From NCBI GenBank assembly GCA_964478165.1, contig CAYZGU010000044.1, positions 124,001 to 188,000 of the forward strand: a stretch of 64,000 nucleotides of DNA, in the 5' to 3' direction. A program made the position numbers and the translations under genes. How positions within the stretch are numbered: the stretch's first letter is position 1; each line of letters begins with the position of its first letter. Of the stretch, positions 52,529-62,600 are shown piece by piece. Under the pieces are notes generated by a model, which saw nothing but the letters and a program-made list of their open reading frames with translations, was not told the origin of the DNA and did no database searches. Origin of the DNA: CAYZGU01 sp964478165. Its GTDB lineage: Bacteria; Poribacteria; WGA-4E; JAJDTR01.

Positions 52529-54967
52529 ATGAAAAACAGTCCTATACAAAAAATCTTCTGTTCTATTTTGGACACCGCCTTGATTGTGGTTCTCATCGTC
52601 TTCATAGCGATTTTTGTTGGAGGTGGATTTGTTAGCGGTCTGGTGCTGGCTTCTTGGGGCGCTATCAAGGATATCGACCTCCAGCAACTTGAATACCGAA
52701 AAGATGCAGATATATGGCGCCAACATCTTGAAATCTACTCTTCAGTATGTACGGTTCAACGCGGTGATTCAATTGATTATCTTTTAAAAAAGCTTGCGCG
52801 CCTTGGTTATGAAGAAACAGAACAAAACTTTGTTAAACCTAGTCTCATTGGTCAGTACTCAAGGGCATTCAACCCATTGGAACAAGCGGGTATCTTGTGG
52901 ATATATCTCCAGGGATTCCACTACCCGTACGCGCATCGAAGTCCGTATCGCGTCGAGATTTCGATGCGGGAACGAAGGATTGAATCCATCCGAAACGATT
53001 CAGGTGAAGACCTTCCGAGTTTCGATCTTCGACCAGAGTTAATTAATGAGCTCTATGGTGACGATGATGAGGCTCGTAAGCTTGTTTCACTCGTAGACAT
53101 GCCAGATATGTTGATTAAGGCTTTCCTAGCTGTGGAGGACAAGCGGTTCTATAAACATTGGGGCGTGGATATGCAAGGTGTCATGCGAGCTCTCGTGCGA
53201 AATCTATGGGATGGAACTCTACAAGGGGGGAGTACCATTACGCAGCAGCTTACTCGAAACATATATCTCAGCCGAGAAAAACGCATTCTGAGAAAGATCA
53301 AAGAAGCGCTGCTCGCGGTTCGAATAGAGAAGGCTTTTTCCAAAGATGAAATCCTTGAAAGGTATCTTAATTTAATTAACTTGGGACGGTATGGATCTCG
53401 TGAAGTGCTTGGCGTTCAAGAAGCCGCTAACAGTTATTTTGGAAAGCCTGTTTGGGATTTAGAAATTCAAGAGTGCGCAACGCTTGCGGGTATTCCCAAG
53501 TCTCCAACGTTGTACTCCCCTATTCGTCATCCCAATGAATCAAAGGAGCGGCGGAATCTCGTTCTTCGGCTCATGATGGATGGAGGTTACATTACGCAAG
53601 AAGATTACGATGTGAGTGTTGCAAAGCCTCTAGTGGTTGAGGTTCCCAAGAATAAGCAAGGTCGAGAAGCTGCCCATTTTCTTGAGTTTGTTCGGCAACA
53701 GCTGGAGGACATGGATAACCTCAAGGACGGTTTGTACACTCAAGGATTAAAGGTTTACACTACAATCGACATGTCTATGCAAGAGGTTGCGGAGCGCGCT
53801 GTCTCTGAACACCTGCGTAGTCTAGACAAAGGCTTTCCAAATTTGCCCGAGTACGACGTGAACAAGAACAATCCAAATGGCATCGATCCGATTGAAAACT
53901 ATCTACAAGCTGGCTTCATTGCGATTGAACCACAGACTGGAACCATTAAAGCATTGGTGGGGGGACGGGACTACTATATTACGCCGCAGAAGATTAATTT
54001 CTACAACCGAGCAACCCAAGCGCTTCGGCAAGCCGGATCTGCCTTCAAACCCATTGTTTTTGGCGCGATGTTCAATCTTCCATTTCCGTTAGCGACTCCA
54101 GCGACACTTATTCGTGACGAAGCCTGGTTTGCTGAGAGTGAGCCTGGGAAAAGATGGACTCCGCGCAACTACAAGGGGAGATTTTACGGTGACGTGACAT
54201 TGCGGACAGTTCTAGAGCGATCGATAAATGTAGCAACGGCAAAATTAATGAATTGTTCGCAAACGGTTAAGCTAAACGATAGAAAAGATGGGATTGACCG
54301 TACCATTTCTTTGGCAAGGCTTTTGGGTATCAAGAGCTATCTTCCCCCCTATCCGTCCCTGTCTTTGGGTTCTGCTGATGTTACTTTGTTAGAGATAACC
54401 TCGGCTTATGCTAGTTTTGCGAATGCAGGAGTACGGGCTGTACCAATTAGCATTCAGTATGTCGAAGATCGGGAGGGCGAAATTCTGTTTGAAAATCAGG
54501 TGAATCGCGAACGCGTTGTTTCGGAAAGCGTTGCCTACCTGGTTACTAATCTCATGAAAGGTGTTATCGAAAATGGGACTGGTAAGAGGGCCATTCGAAT
54601 GGGCCTTGAGCGTGTCGCAGCCGGAAAGACTGGTACGACAAATGATTATACAGACGCATGGTTTGTGGGGTATACTCCACGTCTCGCCGCTGGTGTCTGG
54701 GTTGGATTTAACAATCCGAAAAAAAAGAACCCAAGTTTTCAAGGTGAGGGGGCCGTGGCCGCTCTACCAATCTGGGCAGAATTTATGATTCGCGGCGCAA
54801 GGGGGCCTAAATCAGATTTCCGCGTTCCTGCGGGAGTTGTTTTCCGAGAAATTGATAGAGAAACGGGTTTGCTTCATTACGAAGGCGCGTGTCCCCCAGA
54901 TGAAATCATCCGCGAGGCGTTCCTTGAAGGACACGAACCCACAATGCTCTGTACAGCACACGATTAA
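52529..54967 (+). CDS. Penicillin-binding protein 1A (transglycosylase/transpeptidase)
   Basis: Bifunctional class A PBP that builds peptidoglycan. A short cytoplasmic start and one membrane helix (about residues 13-38) precede the GT51 transglycosylase domain (LAVEDKRFYKHWGVDMQGVMRA with the catalytic Glu; LQGGSTITQQLTRN; LNLINLGRYGSREVLGVQEAANSYFGK). The transpeptidase domain has SxxK as GSAFKP, SxN as RSINVATAKL and KTG as AGKTGTTNDYTDAWF. Length 812 residues is normal. It seems to be a single-gene unit. Confidence 0.95.
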   Translation: MKNSPIQKIFCSILDTALIVVLIVFIAIFVGGGFVSGLVLASWGAIKDIDLQQLEYRKDADIWRQHLEIYSSVCTVQRGDSIDYLLKKLARLGYEETEQNFVKPSLIGQYSRAFNPLEQAGILWIYLQGFHYPYAHRSPYRVEISMRERRIESIRNDSGEDLPSFDLRPELINELYGDDDEARKLVSLVDMPDMLIKAFLAVEDKRFYKHWGVDMQGVMRALVRNLWDGTLQGGSTITQQLTRNIYLSREKRILRKIKEALLAVRIEKAFSKDEILERYLNLINLGRYGSREVLGVQEAANSYFGKPVWDLEIQECATLAGIPKSPTLYSPIRHPNESKERRNLVLRLMMDGGYITQEDYDVSVAKPLVVEVPKNKQGREAAHFLEFVRQQLEDMDNLKDGLYTQGLKVYTTIDMSMQEVAERAVSEHLRSLDKGFPNLPEYDVNKNNPNGIDPIENYLQAGFIAIEPQTGTIKALVGGRDYYITPQKINFYNRATQALRQAGSAFKPIVFGAMFNLPFPLATPATLIRDEAWFAESEPGKRWTPRNYKGRFYGDVTLRTVLERSINVATAKLMNCSQTVKLNDRKDGIDRTISLARLLGIKSYLPPYPSLSLGSADVTLLEITSAYASFANAGVRAVPISIQYVEDREGEILFENQVNRERVVSESVAYLVTNLMKGVIENGTGKRAIRMGLERVAAGKTGTTNDYTDAWFVGYTPRLAAGVWVGFNNPKKKNPSFQGEGAVAALPIWAEFMIRGARGPKSDFRVPAGVVFREIDRETGLLHYEGACPPDEIIREAFLEGHEPTMLCTAHD

Positions 54968-55572
54968 TGTGTGGGTATCGTGCGATGAACATCCACTTGC
55001 GAGTGGGGTTCTGTGCCATTTTAATCTGAGGAGAATTTTCTGTGAGGTAAGGTGCTCGATACGGTAGTGTTCTGCAAACACAGTCGCGGATATGTGTTGG
55101 TTGAGTCTGAGATGGGAATTGTGAGGTTTGCCTAATGAGCTGCCTGTCGTCTCAGTAATAAGCGTGTCAATTGCTTATAAGTCTACGTCCTAATTCAGCT
55201 CGGATTGGCTGAAAAATGGGTGCTGGCATCAGTGCAATTCAGCTGCTAATTTGGTCGGTCCCTTGGTCCTCGAATTGGTGTGTTGTGGAGTCGTGCATGT
55301 TATTACCAGCGCAGTGGAGCTTCCATGTCTTTTTAAATCTAGATTTAGATATTCTGGATCGTTGTACGGTGTTCGTGAAATTCCCCGCGATTTTCCGATG
55401 CGTATTGAGTGTTCGTTATGGTGAATCGCCATCTTGCTTTTCATGCAACGTTGCGAATGCGATCGGTGCTCAATTTGCAGAGTGGTTCCGATGCACGTTG
55501 TGCTAAAGAGTCGTGTATCCCATATACGTTGCGCTTGTCTAAGGCCATTCCGAGAGCCTTTTCCTCCCATTC
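54968..55572. other. Intergenic region between convergent genes, no gene seen
   Basis: About 600 bases between PBP1A (plus) and the XRE regulator (minus). Overlapping frames on both strands (plus 55216-55506, minus 55229-55570) have no motif. I could not find a clear intrinsic terminator for either gene. Confidence 0.45.
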
Positions 55573-55944
55573 TTAGTCCTTGACGTTTTCCTTGTCCTCT
55601 GCTGGAAGATTACCTGGTATATGCTTGTTCTTGAGAAACTCATAGAACTCGAGCATGGTATCTTTGTCCTTCTCCGGAAGTTTCATTATGCCTCTAAACA
55701 TCATTCTAATTTTGGGATCGGCCAGTAGATCGTCGTAATCCCTTTGCTTTTTGCCAAGTAGGTAATCTGTGGTTATTTTAAGAGCGTCAGCCAAATTCGA
55801 GAGCGTATCAAATGATGGTTTTCTAGCACCCGATTCAAATTGCGAAATCGCTGTAGGTGTTAGATTCGCGGATTTCGCAAGCCCGGTCTGTGTTAGTTTG
55901 AGCTCTCTCCGACGTCCCCTGATTCTTGAATCCACAGTCTCCAT
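55573..55944 (-). CDS. XRE-family transcriptional regulator
   Basis: A 123-residue DNA-binding protein. The N-terminal Cro/C1-type helix-turn-helix is complete (SRIRGRRRELKLTQTGLAKSANLTPTAISQFESGARKPSFDTLSNLADALKI in pieces: TQTGLAKSANLTPTAISQFE is the recognition part). A C-terminal helical region (about 70-110) may form dimers. Small chromosomal or prophage-like regulators share this plan. A palindrome overlaps its ribosome-binding site, suggesting self-repression. The target genes are unknown; the giant gene 700 bp away is divergent. Confidence 0.9.
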   Translation of the reverse strand: METVDSRIRGRRRELKLTQTGLAKSANLTPTAISQFESGARKPSFDTLSNLADALKITTDYLLGKKQRDYDDLLADPKIRMMFRGIMKLPEKDKDTMLEFYEFLKNKHIPGNLPAEDKENVKD

Positions 55945-55954
55945 AGTGTGTCCC

Positions 55955-55972
55955 TTTCACATGGGTGTGAAA
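55955..55972. promoter_or_regulatory. Palindrome next to the XRE gene start
   Basis: TTTCACA-TGGG-TGTGAAA, perfect 7-bp arms, ending 11 bp before the ATG and partly covering its GAAAGGGA ribosome-binding site. A second, weaker repeat (ATCGT/ACGAT at 55975-55989) follows. It is a candidate self-regulation operator. Confidence 0.55.
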
Positions 55973-55989
55973 TTATCGTTTGTGACGAT

Positions 55990-56556
55990 TTTTATACTAC
56001 AAACGTTATATTAATGCTAACTGCAGAAAGCCAGTCAGCGCAAGTTTTTAATGCTAACTCGTGCATTGACTGACTTTCTGAAAACGGGACAGATTTCCGT
56101 TTGCTTCCTAACTTGATGTTTGTACTCTAGGCATAATTCACAGCTATCTCCGCTGAAAAAAGATTTCTTGATGTGGTGTTTGGTTGTAGAGTTAATGATT
56201 ATCTCGCATTGTTCAGGTCTTTTGAAAAATGTTTAGGAGTTCAAAAGACACTCGGCTGTGTCCGAGAACAACTTGATTGCTCCTTAACGCGTTAACTCTT
56301 TTCGAGTTGCTGGGCATGCCTCAAATCCACTGGACTGTTGAAGCATGCTTCAATCATATCGGGAATCGAAATTGGAATGAGGATACTCAACGTACTGGAT
56401 TAAGCTCTCAAGGGATGAATTCCAATCTGCATAGATACTTGTTTCCTGGGCTCTAGAACTCACCAACGCGTTAGTCAGCACTCTCGTGAGCTTCTTGATG
56501 CTTCAATCCAAGGCCTGCTTCGATTCTATAGGGTTCATGCGGATTCGTTTTGTGTC
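55990..56556. other. Upstream region of the giant gene, no gene seen
   Basis: About 570 bases with no open frame of note. It separates the XRE gene from the promoter at 56557 and may hold further control sites; none is clear. Confidence 0.45.
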
Positions 56557-56585
56557 TTGACAACATCTAGGGACTATGATAGAAT
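56557..56585 (+). promoter_or_regulatory. Strong sigma-70-type promoter of the giant gene
   Basis: A perfect -35 TTGACA (56557-56562), a 17-nt spacer and -10 TAGAAT (56580-56585, five of six matches). The start near 56592 leaves a leader of about 60 nt. Confidence 0.85.
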
Positions 56586-56652
56586 CTGCTAGATTGCGAC
56601 ATAAACGTTGCAATATCTGTTTTGCGAACAGTTCGCTTTGGAGGAAACCGAG

Positions 56653-59600
56653 ATGGTAGGCATGCTGACAAGTAGCGCGCGTTTTCCGTTTTGCTTGCTT
56701 GTCCTATTTCTCCTTGCGTCTACTGGTTTGCCCGCCGATGTGCAACAGCCGATCGGGCTTTCCGAAACTGCGGTCAAGATTCGCGATGAAGTTTCTGTAA
56801 GTAACATGCGAAAGGATATTGCTCGACTTTCCAGTGTGTCTACCCGCGTTACCGGCTATGCTGAGGCTGCTAACGCTGCCAAATATGTGTTTGATCGATT
56901 TGTTGCGATTGGCTTAGAGAATGTTGAGGCGCGTGGGTTCGAAATCACTGTTCCGATTGATGGTGGAGACGGAAAGCTCGAGGTGCTCGCAACCGATGGA
57001 ACTGTGAGCAAGCAATTCGAAATTGTACCTTGTTGGCCTAATCTTGTCCGTACTTCGCTTCTGCCCACCGGCATCAAGCATCTTGTCAATGAAGACGAAA
57101 CAATTGAAGACATTGCTCATTCCTACCGAATTGATAGTCAGTCCATACTTAACCATGTTCACAATAAATTCCTTCGCGATCAAGCGACTGACGGTCGGGA
57201 CAATGATGGAGACGGTGAGATTGACGAAGTGGGCGAAGTTGTGCTGATCGGAGGCAACAGTGTTTTTGTTCCTACGGGTGGATTGACAGCGCCCCTGCTC
57301 TACGGTGACAATGCCGAACTCGTTGATTTCAACGGTTTAAACGTGGGTGGTTTCTGGCACGAGGTTCAAACAGGTGACGCGCTTGAAGACATCGCACATC
57401 GCTTCCGTGTGAGCGTAGGAAGCATTACGGATGATGTGTTAAATGCTCACCTCCAAAAGACGGAAGATGGAATTGATAACGACGAAGATTTGGAAATCGA
57501 CGAGTACGGCGAAATTCCGCCGCTGGACGAAGTTGCTCAGTGGGGAGATGATGGCATTGATAATGATGGTGATGGCTATGTTGATGAAGTTCCAGGTGAT
57601 GACTCTGATGGGATTGACAACAATAAGGATGGTCGAATTGATGAGCTGGAGGAGTTTGTCGCAGCTGGTGAAAGTAGTGTTTTTATTCCACAGGGAAGTA
57701 TCATCCTCGCTGAATTCAACTCTGGCACACGTTGGATCAATGCTGCAATGTTGGGAGCTCGAGCGGTAATCTTCATCGAACCAGAGACGACGGTTCGGGG
57801 TGAAGCGGAGAACAAATTTTTGACGGTCCCCGCTAATATTCCTCGCTTCTGGATTTCTAAAGCTAATGCCGACGAACTAAAAGAGATGGTCAAACGGAGC
57901 AAAGTTACATCCCGTCTGACTTGCTCGATGACATGGGAACGTCGCAAAGGACAAAACATCCGTGGTTTTCTTGAGGGTAATGACCCAGTTCTCAAAGATG
58001 AGTTGGTGGTCGTTACTGCCTATTTCGATTCAATGTCCATAGTTCCTGCTATGGCGCCTGGCGCTGATCCGACGGGCGGCATAGCAGGAATGCTTGAGTT
58101 AGCGCGAATCTTTAAGAGGGAAACATTTCGTCCTGGCCGTTCGATGTTGTTTGTTGCCACCGATGCGCACTTCCAGGGTCTGGCCGGAATGCGAGCGTTT
58201 ATGGAGGGAATTGGTCAGGACACCGTTGGTGGCATTACAGATTCGCCGGGAACGCCAACAATGCACGGTCTGAGGCGGGGATTGTCGACAGATTTGTTTG
58301 AATTTCAAGAGCTTGGGAGAAAGTTGCTGCTTTCTATTGACCGGAGTGTATTGGTCGATTTGCCACCGGATTTCTACTACGATGTTCACCGGATTGAAAC
58401 AGATCTTGATTCATTGACGACGACGCTCGAGAGTCTTGCTAACACGCAGGTTAAGATTGATTCGCTCCGAGATGCTCAGCGTGACTTCAAGGAGAAACAG
58501 AAGAGGAAGGTTGAAGTTGCGAAAAAGCGTGAGAAGCAAGAATTTACTGCGGAGGAAAAATCCCGTCTTGAAACAAATTTGGCGTTGTTCAAAAAAGAAT
58601 CGTTACAAACAACGCACTTTTTACGAGATCTCGTGTTGCGAACAGATCGCCTCCGTACACAAGCCTTGCGGCAATCGCGTATCTCTCAACGGGAATTGGT
58701 AGAAAGCGTTGCGTTGCCAATAGCGCATCTGGATATCTGGGCGATTGGGCAGTTGAAGAAAGATTTGGAAGAAAAGAGAATTGGAATGGAATATGCTCAG
58801 GAGCCAGCTCAATCCTATCTTAAGCCCCGTAAGACAGGGACGACTTACGAAATTCCGGTTCCGCATAGTCTTGCTGGAACCGAGACTGGAAACCTCGTTA
58901 AGCGACTTTCTGACTATCTCGAAGATTGGGAACTTAGCGATTTTCGGAAGTTTGCACTTCAGTATACCCAAGAAAAATTGTTAGATCGTCACCTTGATTT
59001 TCATGGGCTTGAACGGATGAAAAAGGCACGTAAAGTTGTTGATGGTGCAACCCGGCTCTTGTCAGGATACGTTGCGGATGAACGAGAGTTACTTGAACGT
59101 GCTCTCAGGATTATTCCAAATAGTGCGGACGCTGAAAGACAGATTAAGTCAGCAATTAATGAACTTCGGACTGATGCTGGGTATTATCCAACATCGATTG
59201 TCGCGGAACTAAGATTCTACTTGAGCGATAGGACTATCGAACGGTTGGAGCGTCTGCAAGATGACCTTGAGCAGAAATTGAGAGAAGTACAAGCTACAGA
59301 GAATGATGATGCGTCACATGCAGTTCTAGTTGCCGACTTTGTTAAGGACAAGCAATCTATCTTTGAGACTGCGCTGCGAAATGCGCGTTTGGAAAAGAAT
59401 CGTGTTCAGAACCTACTCCGTCAACATACGAAATTAGACCGTACCTACCTCGCAGAAGAAGAGCTTGTCCTTCGTCATTATTTGTCTGCGAATGAAGTCC
59501 GTAATGCACTCGAGTGGCGCGAACAAATCTCAGCCCACCTTTCCGAGAAGACACTGCTTGCGCATATTAAAAGGAAAGCTGAGAATGACGTTGTTGAGCT

Positions 59601-62600
59601 TGGTAACTTGTTGAACCGGTTGGATACGATTAATCGAGATCTTACTGACGAGACAAAAATTCTCTTGCGTGACAACATGCTTACGCTCCGAAATTCGCGG
59701 TTTCGAAATATCCATAGCCGTGTGGAAAAGATTGCTCGGATCAGCAAGTCTGAATACAATCGAAAGATTTCGCAGATGGAACAAGCGATTTTCCTCCAGG
59801 ACCTCTTTAATCGTTACTATACTTCTCTTTTCATTTCCATAGATCTTTCAAGCCAAAGTGATAAATTCGGTGTTTTTAATAAGGGCTGGTTCTATGATCA
59901 GCAGCCTGAATTCGTCCTGCGACGAGAGTTCGCGTCCATTGGCAATAAACTGGCTGAATATGCTTCAGACGCCGACTTTGGCGTTCGCGTTCAAAACTTG
60001 TGGACTTTCACCGACGATCAAATTCGTCAAGGAGTGATGAACAATCAGTGGGATGTCGCAAGCACGATTGAGTCGAAAACAGCCGTCGAGGGTAAAACAC
60101 TGGAGACGCTCATTAGCGAACATTTTAGTACTCTGGTAGATCTTTCAGGGGTTTCTCGCCTGATGAAAATGCAGTTTGAGCAGATGCGAGATCAGGGCGA
60201 ACCGTCTGAGGATATGGTAAAAGACATGGACTATATCCGTCAGGAGGTCGAACGGTTTATCCGAAACGACCTACGTACGGCGAAAAAAAGCCGCAAAAAC
60301 AGTGTGCGTTTGCTAAATAGGCTTAATGGGATGCTCCAACTTAGATACGAAGAGGCGTCAACATTGACGAAGGATGACGTCAACGATGTTAAGACTTTGA
60401 TTGGCCTGTTGGGCCTTGGTGGGGAGACAAACTTTGTAAACGCAATCTCTGCGAGTGGCGGAAAAACATGGCAGACTTATATACCTGGAAAGATTGCTTT
60501 TGACAGCGAGGTTGCTACTCTTACTGGCAAAGCCGGCATTACGTTCTCGACGATTGAAGATGCGCGTATCCTGACGGATACGCCGCTCGATACGATTGAC
60601 CGCATGCACCTAGAGGAAGATGGAAATCTGCACAATCAAGTTAAGACACTGGCATCTATACTGATCCAAGCAATGCGTGATCCGAAAATGCCCACCGCAG
60701 CGAAGGTCAACAACTTCTACTGCAACCTTTTTGGGGATGTTGTCGAATTTGATGCTCGTGAAAGCGCGCTGCCTAACAAGCCAGTGCCTTATCCTATTCT
60801 TACATTGAGACGGAAGCATAAAACAATGATGGGAGTTCGAGGCGACCTGTTTGTTATGGGGGATAACAAGGGTAAGTTCGAGGTTGCTGGACTTGCAATG
60901 GAAGGTCGTGCTACAAATAGGCTGGGGGGTACGCAAGAGGTGGAAGCGTACATTCTGGATGCTGATTCGGGTGACATTGCTTATGCGCCCGATCTTGGAA
61001 ACTATGGTGCAAAGTTGTTGCCGAATAAGGTTCCAATTGACATTCGCCGGCGGGGGTGTCGAGTTGTGGTGTTTCCCTGTGTTTCAACGACGATTTACGA
61101 CCTAGTCGACCAACGCTACCTACGCACGCTGCGGGAGCTTGAAGTTTATGATGCTGCTTCTGATAGCGCTCCCGAGAAGTACGGAGTGTCTAAACCATGG
61201 CAGCAGGAAGGGGTTTCTGCTACAGAGCCAATTGCGATCGTCTACTCCCAACCAGATGAACGAATTAAGATTGGTATGGCATACGGTCAGATTGGAAAGC
61301 GTTTGCTTTTGATTAAGGCGACCAAGAGTGGGATGAAAAACCCCACGTTATACACGGGTGAGGGATTTGTTGTGCGGGAGAACGGTAGCATTCGCGTGAC
61401 TCCGTACGTCGTCGTGCGCGATATGTGGTGGCTTGATGAGAATCGCTCTCGTCTCTACAAGCGATTTGGGATATCTAGTAGTCGCCTTGACAAGCTCCAT
61501 CAATTGGCCAATGAGCATCTTGAGCAGGCAGAAATAGCGCTACAGGCAAAAGACTATCAGCAAGCGTTGAAACTGGCTCGTGCGGCCTGGGGCTACGAAT
61601 CTCGTGCTTATCCTGATGTGAAGAAAACGGGCAATGATGTGGTGGGTGGCGTTATGTTCTATCTGGCACTATTGATTCCGTTCGCGTACTTTATGGAACG
61701 CTTGATTTTTGCCTCTCCGACTGTCAACAGACAGATCTTATGGACGGCCGTTATCTTTCTCACTGTCTTTTTCTTCCTGTCACAGGTACATCCTGCCTTC
61801 CAAATAACCACGACCCCGGTAATCATCTTAATTGCGTTCGTTGTGCTTGCTTTAACGGTGCTAGTAATCGCGATCATTATCCGCAAGTTTGAGGAGCAAC
61901 TTGAGAAAATCAAGCAGGAGGGAAATAAAGTCTATAAAGCGGATGTCGGACGGCTTTCGGCCTCAGCGGCGGCGTTCAGTCTCGGGATTTCCAACATGCG
62001 GAAGAGGGGCGGGCGTACAGTTTTGACTTGTGCGACATTGGTCATTTTAACTTTCACCGTCATCTCATTTACATCGGTGCGTACTTTCATGCATCCTAAC
62101 AAAACGAGTCTTCCGTCCGTGACCCCACGCTATACAGGCATGTTGATTCGGGATCAGTATTGGCGGCCTCTGGAGGAGCCCGTTCTGACGTCCATTATGA
62201 ATGATATGCGCAAGACACAGATTGCTGAAGATGATGTGCGGTTGTTGTTCAAGAGAAGAGGGAAGACGAAGGGTGAAATTGACACCGTTTTGGCGCCATA
62301 TGTCCAAGAGACTGAGAAAGAATCCTCAGAACTTGGTGAAGAGTCAATCGCTCAGAATCATTTGACGCCAAGAGCTTCGGGCAATCCAGATAGAGACATT
62401 CCATTGTCACGTGGTCGGTCAAGATCTGTTACTGTTCACAACGTAGTTGCACCACGTGCCTGGTACCAATCCTCTGGAACAGGAGATCAGTCGTTTGTGC
62501 AATTGACGCGTACTCCAAACTCAGCAGATCCGGTGCCACCACGAAACCCATCCAATGGACAACTGCTGCCATATGCCGCTAGTATGTTAATCGGCATGTC

